Positions 7,789 to 15,888 of a stretch of DNA of 22,403 bases are shown piece after piece; the stretch's first letter is position 1, and each line of letters opens with the position of its first letter. The position numbers were made by a program, and so were the translations under genes. The stretch is from Robinsoniella peoriensis (lineage in GTDB: Bacteria > Bacillota > Clostridia > Lachnospirales > Lachnospiraceae). The stretch lies in NCBI RefSeq assembly GCF_042680125.1, contig NZ_JBHTNY010000071.1; one strand, given 5' to 3'. Under the pieces are notes generated by a model, which saw nothing but the letters and a program-made list of their open reading frames with translations, made no database searches and was not told where the DNA came from.

Positions 7789-9195
7789 CTAATATTTCGG
7801 AAAAGAAATATGAAACACTGTACCTGTTCCCAGCGAACTTTTCACGATAATTGTTCCTCCATGTATTTCTACGATCTGCCTGGCTATTGCCAGACCCAGT
7901 CCGGTACCTTCCGTCTTTTGCGCTGTATTGGTTCCCCGGTAATACCGCTGAAACAGATTGGACACTTGTTCCTCCGTCATACCCTCTCCGTCATCGGAAA
8001 GGAGAATCCCGATATTTTCATCTATTGTAATATGTATCTCCACTTTCGTATTGCAGTTTCCATGTACAAATGCATTTATAATCAGATTGCTAAATGCCCT
8101 CTTCAACAGTTGATGATCAAAGTCAAATCTCAGGTCGGAAATACCACTGTCAAAAACAATTGCATTGGATGCATATTCAGGTGAGTTTAAAATATCTATG
8201 GATAACTCCTTTAGAAATCTGATCAGATTATCATTTTGCCGTTGAAAGGGCAGCATCCCATTTTCCAGTTGATACGTTAACTTCAAATCATTAACCAGCG
8301 TGTTTGCATATTCTATATTCCGAAGCATAATGGAAGCATATTTTTGTATTTGTACCTGAGAAGGAAGTTGCCCGTCATGTGCCAGAAGTTCCGCATATCC
8401 TTTGATTGGTGCCAGCGGCGTTTTCAAGTCATGGGTTATATTTGTAATCCACTCTTCCCGCATGATATCTGTTTTCTTCTGTATCGCATCACTGGCATGA
8501 ACTTGTTCATTAAGGGTATTCAAGCTCTTATAAACATCCGAAAATGTTCCATTCTTTTTAATGGGCAGATACTCCCTCTTTGCAATATCACCCACTGCCA
8601 CTGTTATCCTGGAAATGAATTTCGTTACCCAATACCCATATCCGATTCCGGAAATCAATATGATTAAAAACAAAATACCTGCTGCAGAAAGTATAATCGT
8701 TTTTCCCCCAGTAAATTTGCTCCCATCAAGAAACATCGTTACAGTTGAGATGGAAACAGGAAAATGTATGATATAAATAAACTCATCCGTCTTGTTTGTT
8801 ACGGTTCCCAGATATACCGTTCCATCTGTTACATATCCCTGACCGGATAATCTCAACAGTTCCGCATTGAAATAATGATTTTGCTGATTTTCCGGTTCCT
8901 GGAAACCATAAACCCTGTTCCCCTCCCCGTCCAATACCTGCATCCACAATTTCTGTTCCTGAAGCTGTACCATTGCGGATTGTTTTATACGTGGTTTATC
9001 ATCAATAAAAATAATCTGATCCGCAAAATCTTCCGTATATGTTTTTGGAAAATCGCTCCTGATATATGTACCATTTGGCTGCCGGACCGTAATCAGGGAA
9101 TCGCAAATGCCTATTCCGGCTAGCATCAGAATAAAAATGACAAGAAAAAAGGCAACGTACGTCCTCAATATTGTTCTATAACCAGATTTTCCCAT
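7789..9195 (-). CDS. Membrane sensor histidine kinase
   Basis: A 468-residue kinase: transmembrane helix near 11-31, an extracytoplasmic sensing domain of about 130 residues, second helix near 165-190, a HAMP-like linker, HisKA with the phosphorylated His255 in NITHDLKTPLAPIKGY, and HATPase_c with the N box (FSNLIINAFVHGN, 368-380), G1 DDGEGM (401-406) and G2 GTGLGLA (430-436). All catalytic boxes are intact. Its ATG (9195) directly abuts the stop codon of the response regulator gene, so they form a cognate pair. The neighbouring exporter suggests it senses an envelope-active compound, which is an inference from context. The extracytoplasmic domain is large, unlike the short-loop BceS kinases that rely on their transporter for sensing. 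Confidence 0.93.
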   Translation of the reverse strand: MGKSGYRTILRTYVAFFLVIFILMLAGIGICDSLITVRQPNGTYIRSDFPKTYTEDFADQIIFIDDKPRIKQSAMVQLQEQKLWMQVLDGEGNRVYGFQEPENQQNHYFNAELLRLSGQGYVTDGTVYLGTVTNKTDEFIYIIHFPVSISTVTMFLDGSKFTGGKTIILSAAGILFLIILISGIGYGYWVTKFISRITVAVGDIAKREYLPIKKNGTFSDVYKSLNTLNEQVHASDAIQKKTDIMREEWITNITHDLKTPLAPIKGYAELLAHDGQLPSQVQIQKYASIMLRNIEYANTLVNDLKLTYQLENGMLPFQRQNDNLIRFLKELSIDILNSPEYASNAIVFDSGISDLRFDFDHQLLKRAFSNLIINAFVHGNCNTKVEIHITIDENIGILLSDDGEGMTEEQVSNLFQRYYRGTNTAQKTEGTGLGLAIARQIVEIHGGTIIVKSSLGTGTVFHISFPKY

Positions 9196-9900
9196 CTATT
9201 CCACTCTTTCCAGAAGTTTATATCCTAACCCTTTTATCGTAATCAATTGCTTTGGTTCTGAAGGGTTTGTTTCTATTTTTTCTCTCAGATGCCTGATATG
9301 GACCATTATCGTATTATCACAAATACTGCTGTATTCACCCCAGATCTGCTCATAAAGGCGTTCTTTGCTTATGATTTTATTCTTGTTTTGTACAAGAAAT
9401 GAAAGCAGTAAGAATTCCCTTCCCGTTAAATTCAGTTCTTTTCCTGAATTATAGGCATGGTTGCTTTCCATATCCACACTCAGTCCACCCGCCGTATATA
9501 CCATATGATTTGCCTTAGAAGTGCAGGCGCAATATCGCTGCCTGCGTAATTGTGCCTGCACACGGAAAGAGATTTCTCTGGGGCTGAACGGCTTTGTTAT
9601 ATAGTCATCTCCGCCGTTGGATAATCCCAGTATCTTGTCTATATCATCATTTTTAGAAGATAAAAATAAAATAGAGCAATAAGAAAAACTGCGGATTTGC
9701 TTACATACTTCGATACCGTCCAAATCCGGCAGCATAATATCAAGTATGACCACGTCCGGTTCAAAACATTTGCACAGGTTCACGGCGTCCCTGCCGTTAT
9801 ATGCCTTTCTTATATTTCGAAATCCATCACCTTTTAAGACTTCCTCTATTAGATCTGTTATATCTTTTTCATCATCAACTAATAAAATTTTACTATCCAT
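9196..9900 (-). CDS. OmpR-family response regulator
   Basis: A 234-residue regulator: receiver domain with the acidic pair Asp9/Asp10, phospho-acceptor Asp54 (VILDIMLPD), Ser81 and Lys103 (TKPF), then a winged-helix domain from about residue 130 with LTGREFLLLSFL, the NTIMVHIRHLREKIE recognition region and the wing TIKGLGYKL. It binds DNA as a dimer to direct repeats. It is transcribed with the kinase after it (no gap) and probably with the VanZ-like gene before it (39 bp gap). The ribosome site is an AGGGGAGGG run just upstream. Possible target sites are the AACCTTA pairs described separately. Confidence 0.93.
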   Translation of the reverse strand: MDSKILLVDDEKDITDLIEEVLKGDGFRNIRKAYNGRDAVNLCKCFEPDVVILDIMLPDLDGIEVCKQIRSFSYCSILFLSSKNDDIDKILGLSNGGDDYITKPFSPREISFRVQAQLRRQRYCACTSKANHMVYTAGGLSVDMESNHAYNSGKELNLTGREFLLLSFLVQNKNKIISKERLYEQIWGEYSSICDNTIMVHIRHLREKIETNPSEPKQLITIKGLGYKLLERVE

Positions 9901-9939
9901 TATTTTCCCTCCCCTGTTAATTACAAAATGAAAGCCAGA

Positions 9940-10566
9940 TCAGATATTGTAAAGTATCTTCACTAATCCAAACTCATTAAATAATAAAAACCTTCCAAGA
10001 AACATAACACCCATATAGATAATCGGTTCGTATCTGCTATAATCTGAACGCTTATGATCCCATTTTGTAATTTTAATAAAGAATAAAAATAATAGATAAC
10101 CTAAGATTGTACCAAGTGTATTCATAATCAGATCATCCACATCCGTTCGCCTATGGTTGCACAACTGGCTGATCTCAATCAGCAGGGAAAAACAAAATCC
10201 ATATAACTGCATATACGGGAACTTCCCGGTTTTCGGCCATATGACAGGCATCAGAAATCCAAGCGGAACAAACAACAGGATATTCAGCAGATAACCCGAG
10301 AGATCTATATTCTTAGAAAATGGTAATAAATTGACCTCATTTGCCCGTACCTCTATTCCATACATCTTTAAATCGAACAGCGTACCTGCCCCTGTCAGAT
10401 AAAAGACTGCATAAATATAACATGTAAATAGAAGAAGCAGAACAAAATAACTCTTTGTACCTGCAATGCCTTTTTTCTTATATTGTTTATTTCTTATTAT
10501 GTAAAGGATTAAAAGGGGGGTTAAGACCGTTAGAAATTCATAGAGTTTTAAAATATTCTCATTCAT
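9940..10566 (-). CDS. VanZ-like family membrane protein
   Basis: A 208-residue membrane protein with about five hydrophobic helices and the VanZ signature: a N-x-LPFSKNIDLSGYLLNILLFVPLGFLMP segment, a glutamate-containing helix (LLIEISQL) and a DVDDLIMNTLGTILGYLLF segment. VanZ proteins lower susceptibility to teicoplanin-like glycopeptides by an unknown mechanism; here no van ligase genes are present, so resistance should not be assumed. The ATG follows AGGAGAG. First gene of the minus-strand cluster with the response regulator and kinase, in keeping with a cell-envelope theme. Confidence 0.85.
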   Translation of the reverse strand: MNENILKLYEFLTVLTPLLILYIIRNKQYKKKGIAGTKSYFVLLLLFTCYIYAVFYLTGAGTLFDLKMYGIEVRANEVNLLPFSKNIDLSGYLLNILLFVPLGFLMPVIWPKTGKFPYMQLYGFCFSLLIEISQLCNHRRTDVDDLIMNTLGTILGYLLFLFFIKITKWDHKRSDYSRYEPIIYMGVMFLGRFLLFNEFGLVKILYNI

Positions 10567-10803
10567 TTGTACTCTCCTTTTCGTTTTTCATAAGACTGGC
10601 GATCAATTATCAAGAGTATGATTCCATGAAGACTTGATTAATATAAATATAATAACCTATAAACCTTAAACTAATTTTTATTTTATCTTAATTAACCTTA
10701 TTTTATAGGGATAATACTTATCTGTATACTTTATTTATGTGGAGAGCCATTCGCTCTATAGCGGTTCAGGTACTCCTCTTTTATCTGCGCCGTATTAATT
10801 CAT
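10567..10803. other. AT-rich intergenic region upstream of the vanZ-like operon
   Basis: About 240 bp, very AT-rich, with no supported gene. It must contain the promoter of the minus-strand vanZ-regulator-kinase operon, but no clear -35/-10 pair stands out. It holds AACCTTA at 10662-10668 and 10694-10700 and a variant AACCTAT at 10654-10660; the exact heptamer also occurs twice upstream of the permease gene (7737-7743, 7759-7765). These are candidate response-regulator sites. Confidence 0.4.
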
Positions 10804-10830
10804 AAAAAAAAGGCTGTCTGAAACAGCCTT
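10804..10830 (-). terminator. Intrinsic terminator of the flavodoxin/nitroreductase operon
   Basis: On the minus strand AAGGCTGT pairs with ACAGCCTT (10830-10823 with 10817-10810; five-base loop) and is followed by a long T-run (A-run at 10804-10810 on the plus strand). It lies 54 bp after the nitroreductase stop codon. Confidence 0.85.
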
Positions 10831-10883
10831 AATTTAACTTTCCCTTGTCTTTCACTGTGAGAAATGAATAGAAATGTATGAAA

Positions 10884-11657
10884 CTACAAAAACCGTATCT
10901 TCGCTGCCTCTTTCTGTGCAGTTCGGTGATATGTTACTCCCGAATACCCCAGAACCAGCGTAGCAATAACTCTGTTTTTGCGTTTTAAGCCAAGTGCCTT
11001 GCGTAATGAACGGGACATATTTGCAGCCATGCAGAAGAAGCCGCTGTATAGCACACCCAATCCGTTGGCCTCTGCCATAAGAGCCATGTTAGAGGCGGCA
11101 AGTGCTCCGTTTATTTCATCTTTCGCCACAATCACAATTACAGCCGGTGCCTTATTAAAGAAAAAGTGGTCATCAATTTCCTTATTTTTTGCCATGGGAT
11201 TCACAAGCCGAGCAAATGGCAGCAGCCTTCTAAAAAAACGGACTGCCATTTTTTCATAACGCTCTATGTGGTCCTTTAACACGATATAGGATACATCCTG
11301 TGCATTTTCCCCGCTTGGCGTCAAGCGCCCGGCCTCTATAATCTGTGCAATCACTTCTGGAGCAACCGGCTGATTTTTAAACTGCCGTATGGTTCTTCTG
11401 GTTCTGATAGCATCCAGTAATTGCTGGGGATCTAATACAGTGGGCTTTTTAATTTCCATTGGCGGCTCATCAAAACCCGTCATGGAAACTGCCGCCTTGG
11501 GACAGACAGCGACACAATGCCCGCACTTGATGCATGCCTGGGATTCAATAACCGCTTTTTTATTTGTAATTGAAATATTGCTTGCCGGACAATCTCTGCG
11601 GCACATACCGCATCCGATACACTTTGCAGTGTCTACCTCAATTCTATGCTCTTTCAT
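10884..11657 (-). CDS. Ferredoxin-nitroreductase fusion protein
   Basis: A 257-residue protein: an N-terminal 2[4Fe-4S] ferredoxin with two complete cysteine sets (C13/C16/C19/C23 and C42/C45/C48/C52), followed from about residue 78 by an FMN-binding nitroreductase fold beginning with the typical AIRTRRTIRQFKNQPV stretch (the Arg residues contact FMN phosphate) and a GLGVLYSGFF segment near the C-terminus. It probably passes electrons from reduced ferredoxin through its clusters to FMN and on to an organic acceptor; the substrate is unknown. It is the second gene of an operon with the EFR1 protein (39 bp gap), which is a likely electron partner. Cytoplasmic, with no membrane helix. Confidence 0.9.
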   Translation of the reverse strand: MKEHRIEVDTAKCIGCGMCRRDCPASNISITNKKAVIESQACIKCGHCVAVCPKAAVSMTGFDEPPMEIKKPTVLDPQQLLDAIRTRRTIRQFKNQPVAPEVIAQIIEAGRLTPSGENAQDVSYIVLKDHIERYEKMAVRFFRRLLPFARLVNPMAKNKEIDDHFFFNKAPAVIVIVAKDEINGALAASNMALMAEANGLGVLYSGFFCMAANMSRSLRKALGLKRKNRVIATLVLGYSGVTYHRTAQKEAAKIRFL

Positions 11658-11696
11658 AATACAATCTACCTTTCCCTATCATACTTTCTAATTATT

Positions 11697-12446
11697 TCAT
11701 TCTTCCATAATGTAATGGCGATGCCGGCCTTTTGAAGACTTCTTATATTCAATAGCCTCTACCGGACATCCTGCGATACATGCCATGCAATGGGTACAAT
11801 TTCCTTTCCATAAAGGTTTGCCATTTATCATAACAATATTGTTTAAAGGGCACCTGCGGGCGCATTTTCCACAGGAAATACATTCACTGGATGCAGTGAA
11901 TCCCCTGTCATGTACAAGGAGTGGATAATATATACCATTAACCGGACCGCTTAATATTTTGTCTCGAAACGATATTGCCGGTTCCGGGAATTTTTCTCCT
12001 TTTTGTATCTGTATGGCAAGTTTTGAAATTGCCGGTTTCGCAGCTTCTACAATATTTTTACACTCCTGTTCACTAGGTGTTGGGAACATCGCCACATAAT
12101 TCTCCGGCATAGGGATCGAAGCAATTCCATTAAATTGCATCTTTTTTTCTTTGCAGATCTTTTTTGCGTAAGCATTTGCATTTCCGCTGCTGCCATCGCA
12201 GGTAAGAACAAAATAGGCATTTCGATTTCCCGCGAAATCAGTCTCATCAATCCATTGTTCCACCACTTTTGGCATACGCCAGGCATAAGTTGGCGTTACA
12301 AACACCAGGGGCTTTTTTGATTGGAACGTATTTTTTTTACCCTTCTTCAAACAGTTATTAATGGAAATCATCTCATCACTGGTGGTTTCAGCAATCATCT
12401 TAGCCGCTAATTGACTGTTCCCGGTTCCGCTAAAATAGAAAATCAT
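11697..12446 (-). CDS. EFR1-family flavodoxin-ferredoxin protein
   Basis: A 249-residue protein with an N-terminal flavodoxin-like domain (FMN phosphate loop FSGTGNSQ, 5-12; TPTYAWRMP, 51-59) and a C-terminal 2[4Fe-4S] ferredoxin (C189/C192/C195/C199 and C217/C220/C223/C227). This architecture is the EFR1 family, common in Clostridia. Its role is intracellular low-potential electron transfer; the physiological donor and acceptor are not known. The ATG (12446) has an AGGAGGA site (12457-12451). It is the first gene of the operon with the ferredoxin-nitroreductase, and is transcribed from a consensus promoter whose -10 lies in the presumed TetR operator. Confidence 0.9.
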   Translation of the reverse strand: MIFYFSGTGNSQLAAKMIAETTSDEMISINNCLKKGKKNTFQSKKPLVFVTPTYAWRMPKVVEQWIDETDFAGNRNAYFVLTCDGSSGNANAYAKKICKEKKMQFNGIASIPMPENYVAMFPTPSEQECKNIVEAAKPAISKLAIQIQKGEKFPEPAISFRDKILSGPVNGIYYPLLVHDRGFTASSECISCGKCARRCPLNNIVMINGKPLWKGNCTHCMACIAGCPVEAIEYKKSSKGRHRHYIMEE

Positions 12447-12458
12447 ATTTTCCTCCTC

Positions 12459-12487
12459 TTGACATTTATAGAAACGTTTAATATGAT
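12459..12487 (+). promoter_or_regulatory. Sigma-A promoter for the TetR-type gene
   Basis: TTGACA (12459-12464), 17-bp spacer, TATGAT (12482-12487), about 70 bp ahead of the regulator ATG. Its -10 overlaps the left part of the palindrome at 12484-12500, so the regulator likely represses itself. Confidence 0.65.
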
Positions 12488-12500
12488 ATAAATTGTATCA
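12484..12500. promoter_or_regulatory. Palindromic operator, probably for the TetR-type regulator
   Basis: TGATATAAATTGTATCA, a 17-bp palindrome with one mismatched position pair (TGATA...TATCA). It covers the -10 regions of both face-to-face promoters. An additional half site TGATACAA lies at 12530-12537. Position and symmetry fit a TetR-family operator; binding is inferred. Confidence 0.6.
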
Positions 12501-12519
12501 CATCAATCCTTCCTGTCAA
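12492..12519 (-). promoter_or_regulatory. Sigma-A promoter for the EFR1 operon
   Basis: On the minus strand TTGACA (12519-12514), 16-bp spacer, TACAAT (12497-12492), giving a start near 12485 and a leader of about 40 bases before the EFR1 ATG at 12446. Confidence 0.65.
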
Positions 12520-12555
12520 CTATCCAACCTGATACAAAATAAGGAGAAATGTTTC

Positions 12556-13080
12556 ATGGACAAGAGAAAAATAGCAAATCAGTTAGTAAAAGACCGGCTG
12601 CTGTCCGCACTGGTTGCCCTCATGCAATACAAAGACTGGTCTAAAATTACAGTAACAGAATTAATTAAAGACTCTGGCGTTGCCCGGGCTTCTTTTTATC
12701 GTAATTTCAAATCAATTGAGGAACTTGTTGAGTATGGGCTCCATCAAATGACACTCAGCTACCACGAGGGAAGTCCCTCCCCGGTGGAAGACTTTCATAG
12801 TTGGGATCTGATGCGTTACAAGTTTCGGTTTTATGGAGAACACGCAGCACTTATCCTGGCTTTTCACCGTGCAAAATCTTCAATTTCCCTGCTTGATGTG
12901 GTCACAGACTGTGTGATTGAAGCACATGGAGATATGCCCGCAAGTTCCATCCTGAAATATGAACTATATTACCATGCCGGGGCATTTTACAACATGGTGC
13001 TGTGCTGGCTGGAAGGTGGGGCGAAAGAATCACCGGAAGCGATGGCAGATGAATTTTTGCGTATTACAAATAATTCCTGA
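12556..13080 (+). CDS. TetR/AcrR-family transcriptional regulator
   Basis: A 174-residue regulator. The helix-turn-helix lies at about residues 31-51 (ITVTELIKDSGVARASFYRNF), the usual TetR pattern, followed by an all-helical ligand domain of about 120 residues. The start at 12556 is chosen because AGGAG (12542-12546) precedes it by nine bases; an in-frame extension to 12493 would begin inside the operator. It is divergent from the EFR1/nitroreductase operon and almost certainly represses it, releasing on binding an unidentified ligand, perhaps a substrate of the nitroreductase. That role is inferred from the shared operator region. Confidence 0.88.
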   Translation: MDKRKIANQLVKDRLLSALVALMQYKDWSKITVTELIKDSGVARASFYRNFKSIEELVEYGLHQMTLSYHEGSPSPVEDFHSWDLMRYKFRFYGEHAALILAFHRAKSSISLLDVVTDCVIEAHGDMPASSILKYELYYHAGAFYNMVLCWLEGGAKESPEAMADEFLRITNNS

Positions 13081-13124
13081 TACAATAAATACTAATAATC
13101 AAATGCAAAGTTACGGAGCACTTT

Positions 13125-13262
13125 ATGAACTTAAGAACAATTATGGTATTTCCAGATTTCAAAAATATGGACTCGTTTAGTACCATCGTTCATAAAGTAT
13201 CCGTTGAAATGATTGGGGAAAATCAAGAAACTGTGATTATAATAGAGAAGCATTTATATTGA
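13125..13262 (+). pseudogene. Remnant of a 2'-5' RNA ligase-like gene (internal deletion)
   Basis: A 45-codon open frame with a GGAG site before its ATG. The first 16 residues (MNLRTIMVFPDFKNMD) match the N-terminus I associate with Firmicutes 2'-5' RNA ligase family proteins of about 170 residues, and the last 25 or so (VSVEMIGENQETVIIIEKHLY) resemble the C-terminus of the same family. The middle, including both HxT catalytic motifs, is absent, and the two ends are joined in frame. No function is expected. The family assignment is from memory of the consensus. Confidence 0.5.
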
Positions 13263-13263
13263 A

Positions 13264-14559
13264 TCACCCGATTTTAACCCCCTCAAAGGAAAGTGTAATG
13301 ATCGTACGATAAATGTGCTCTTCGTATGAGGACTGCAGCACCCCATCATATTTTAAAACAGCCGATTCAATATTCTTCATCCCGTACCCATGCAGTGTCT
13401 TATCTTCTTTTGCTGTATTTCGTTCCCCATCACTGTTGTATTCCGGCTGAAGGCTGCTGTTTTCCAACTTTATAATCAATATATTCTGAATGCGTCTGAT
13501 AGTCAGATAAATAAATGGAGACTCCTGCGTTCCCATTCCTGCCGCTCTTTCACATGCCTCGATTGCATTGTCTAAAAGGTTCGAGAGTATGGTACATAGA
13601 TCATTGGGCCGGATATTTGTATTATTGGGAAACTCAATATTCATCTCCATTTGGATACCTTTTTCTTTAGCCTTTGAATATCTGCTGTTAATAATATAAT
13701 CCACGGTTTCGTCCCCGATCCATATAACAGACGCAATCTCTTTTAGCGGTTCACTTAGATTTTCAATATATTTTACCATATCTGTGTCCTTGCTTTTATT
13801 TGCCATTTGCAGCATGATCTCTAAATGTCTGTGAAAATCATGGAAAAGTTTAGCATTAACAGCGTACGCCTGATTTAGAGCAGAATAGTTTTTTTCAAGC
13901 AGTTCTTTCTGCATATTAATTGTTGAAATATATTCCTTTTCTTTTTGATATCTAATATGGCTGTACACCAGAGAAATCCGCAAAAAGAGCACAGCAAGCA
14001 AGATTCCCCAAATAATAAAAACCGTAGACTTGTCACCTATGGAAAAAGTTTTGTAACTCAAAAATGAAATCCCCATAAAACCAACTATAGGCGTTCCGTA
14101 AATAGAATTATAGTAAGGCTTTATTTCTTTTAAAATGCGTTTATTTCCTGGAAACACCAACATCCAGATATAAAAAAAGATCTTTAAGCTGATCCAGATA
14201 CATACACACATAATTAGGGATAATTGTAAAAATTCTTTTAATAATAACCAAACCACAGTATCAAACAAATAAATTATACTCAAACATAAACAGACGGAAG
14301 AGATTAGAAGTTTCGGCTTTACCCGTAACAAATATTTTGATAATCCCGCAACAGCTATGACAAGAATAAGCTGATCCACTACAAAGATCTGGCAAAAACT
14401 CTTCCATAGACATAAACAGACAGCGAGTCCAGCACTTGCCGCACATCTTGGAAATGATAAGGCTCTGCCTTTTTCCTCAGTAAACAAAATTTCACTCCAG
14501 CTGATACACAGGACTATATTCATAAACAAAATCAGAAATTTCAGTATGAAATTCATCAT
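13264..14559 (-). CDS. GHKL-type sensor histidine kinase (AgrC/VirS-like)
   Basis: A 431-residue kinase with about six transmembrane helices in the first 200 residues, a short coiled-coil linker (205-235), a phospho-acceptor region with His240/His243 (KLFHDFHRH), and a GHKL ATPase with N box LCTILSNLLDNAIEAC (321-336, Asn327/Asn331) and the G motif HGYGMKNI (390-397). This architecture is that of peptide-pheromone sensors of the AgrC type, which pair with LytTR regulators. The ATG at 14559 overlaps the upstream stop (ATGA), with GGGGG as its ribosome site. No agrB/agrD-type genes are in the window, so the signal is unknown. Confidence 0.9.
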   Translation of the reverse strand: MMNFILKFLILFMNIVLCISWSEILFTEEKGRALSFPRCAASAGLAVCLCLWKSFCQIFVVDQLILVIAVAGLSKYLLRVKPKLLISSVCLCLSIIYLFDTVVWLLLKEFLQLSLIMCVCIWISLKIFFYIWMLVFPGNKRILKEIKPYYNSIYGTPIVGFMGISFLSYKTFSIGDKSTVFIIWGILLAVLFLRISLVYSHIRYQKEKEYISTINMQKELLEKNYSALNQAYAVNAKLFHDFHRHLEIMLQMANKSKDTDMVKYIENLSEPLKEIASVIWIGDETVDYIINSRYSKAKEKGIQMEMNIEFPNNTNIRPNDLCTILSNLLDNAIEACERAAGMGTQESPFIYLTIRRIQNILIIKLENSSLQPEYNSDGERNTAKEDKTLHGYGMKNIESAVLKYDGVLQSSYEEHIYRTIITLSFEGVKIG

Positions 14560-15275
14560 ATACGTTTCCCCCAATAGGAATTCAGCGCAATTTTTACCCC
14601 CTGTAAATGGGATCTGCTGATTGGTAATTCTATTTGATTCTTTAGATAAATCATACTATTTTTTATTTGCGTTACTTGTATCAGATTTACGATACATCCC
14701 CGTTCAACAAAAATAAACTCTTCCGAATCCAGTTCTTCATGAACAGTCTGAAGACTTCTCCTCACCTTTATGACACCATGGAAAGTCGTTATTGCAGAAT
14801 TCTTTCCATCTCTCTGAATATAAAGAATATCCTGAAATCTTACTTTCTCCATACGATTTGCCGTCAAAACTATATAATTTTTATTGCTCTCCAGCATAAT
14901 TAATTTCAGAGCATCTGCCACTGCATACGTCAACCTTTTCTCCAGATCATCTTTTGGCACATAGCGGAAAATAGCTAGCTCAAAACTATCTATTGCATAC
15001 TTAATATGGGAAGTGATGAAGATTACCCGCATATTTGGCAGCTTAGGTTTTATAGACTGCACAATCTCCATACCGCTTATATTTGGCATCTCAATATCCA
15101 GTAAAATCAAATCGTAGAAAAAATCATCTTCTAATATATCCGATAAAAGCATCTCTCCATTGGAATAAGTCATAATATCTGCAATGCATTTCATCTGACT
15201 AATACATCCCTGTAAAATCTCCTCGTTTCTGTGAATAGAATCGGACTCATCATCACAAATGGCAATTCGAATCAA
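14556..15275 (-). CDS. LytTR-family response regulator (AgrA-like)
   Basis: A 239-residue regulator: receiver domain with the acidic pair Asp8/Asp9 (AICDDE), phospho-acceptor Asp60 (LILLDIEMP) and Lys108 (VPKDD), then a LytTR DNA-binding domain at about 138-235 (ILYIQRDGKNS, KVRRSL, FIFVERGCIVNLIQV). The start is taken as the TTG at 15275, because GGAGG (15288-15284) lies eight bases upstream; the in-frame GTG at 15284 sits inside that ribosome site. It overlaps the end of the kinase-like gene upstream by 23 bases and the sensor gene downstream by four, so the three are translationally coupled. Confidence 0.9.
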   Translation of the reverse strand: MIRIAICDDESDSIHRNEEILQGCISQMKCIADIMTYSNGEMLLSDILEDDFFYDLILLDIEMPNISGMEIVQSIKPKLPNMRVIFITSHIKYAIDSFELAIFRYVPKDDLEKRLTYAVADALKLIMLESNKNYIVLTANRMEKVRFQDILYIQRDGKNSAITTFHGVIKVRRSLQTVHEELDSEEFIFVERGCIVNLIQVTQIKNSMIYLKNQIELPISRSHLQGVKIALNSYWGKRI

Positions 15276-15855
15276 TCTGTTCACCTCCGGCTAATTCACC
15301 CCGAACGATATGTCCAATTCCGATAACAGCCTTTTCCGTAGCAGCCATTCCATTAATTATGAAGTCGGCTTTCCACTTTGTCGGTTCTACGTATTCATTA
15401 TGGCGATACCTGACCAGTTCCAGATAAACTTCTGCAATTTCTTCAAAGGATTTGCCCCATGACATGTTTCTTCTCAATCTTCGGATGATTCTTTCGTCTG
15501 CGGGACAATCCACATAAAGTTTCAAATCAAGCATATCAAATATGTTTTTCTCCCATAACGTCAAAAGTCCTTCTATCAAAATAACATCATATCCCCCGGA
15601 ATCCATATGGATTAGCAGATCTGAATACACGCTTTTCAAATCCATAGTATCCGGATGGTTATCGTCTATATACTCTTTGCCGCTAACCGGCGATTTAGAA
15701 ACAGGGCGTTCAGTCTCCGGTTTGAAATAATCATCCATATGTATGTCTATTACCTTTAATCCCTGTTTTCCCAGAAATTCCGCAAGCTGCTCACAAAAAG
15801 CAGACTTCCCGCCGGCAGTTCCTCCTGCTATGCCAATTACATAACAAGTTTTCAT
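15253..15855 (-). CDS. Uridine kinase-like P-loop nucleoside kinase
   Basis: A 200-residue protein of the uridine kinase/phosphoribulokinase superfamily: P-loop GGTAGGKS (11-18), a substrate-side Asp pair in IHMDDYF, a Walker B-like VILIEGLL strand and a lid region rich in Arg (ERIIRRLRRNM). Family members phosphorylate uridine/cytidine using ATP or GTP, but the exact substrate here is not shown. AGGAGG precedes both candidate starts: a GTG at 15861 (five bases) and the ATG at 15855 (eleven bases), which I prefer. It is first in an operon with a LytTR response regulator and GHKL kinase, and overlaps the regulator gene by 23 bases, an unexpected partner for a pyrimidine salvage enzyme. Confidence 0.82.
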   Translation of the reverse strand: MKTCYVIGIAGGTAGGKSAFCEQLAEFLGKQGLKVIDIHMDDYFKPETERPVSKSPVSGKEYIDDNHPDTMDLKSVYSDLLIHMDSGGYDVILIEGLLTLWEKNIFDMLDLKLYVDCPADERIIRRLRRNMSWGKSFEEIAEVYLELVRYRHNEYVEPTKWKADFIINGMAATEKAVIGIGHIVRGELAGGEQIDSNCHL

Positions 15856-15888
15856 TCTCACACTTTCCTCCTTTTAAACAGGCTGTTT

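Noticed and set aside
9196..10566. Vancomycin-resistance locus reading of the VanZ-like protein with a regulator-kinase pair
   Set aside because: No van ligase, dehydrogenase or dipeptidase genes are present; VanZ-like proteins are common in Clostridia without resistance clusters.
10731..10797. Minus-strand frame reading INTAQIKEEYLNRYRANGSPHK before a stop
   Set aside because: Looks protein-like but has no start codon or ribosome site and lies between a terminator and the vanZ operon; perhaps the tail of a lost gene, too short to support.
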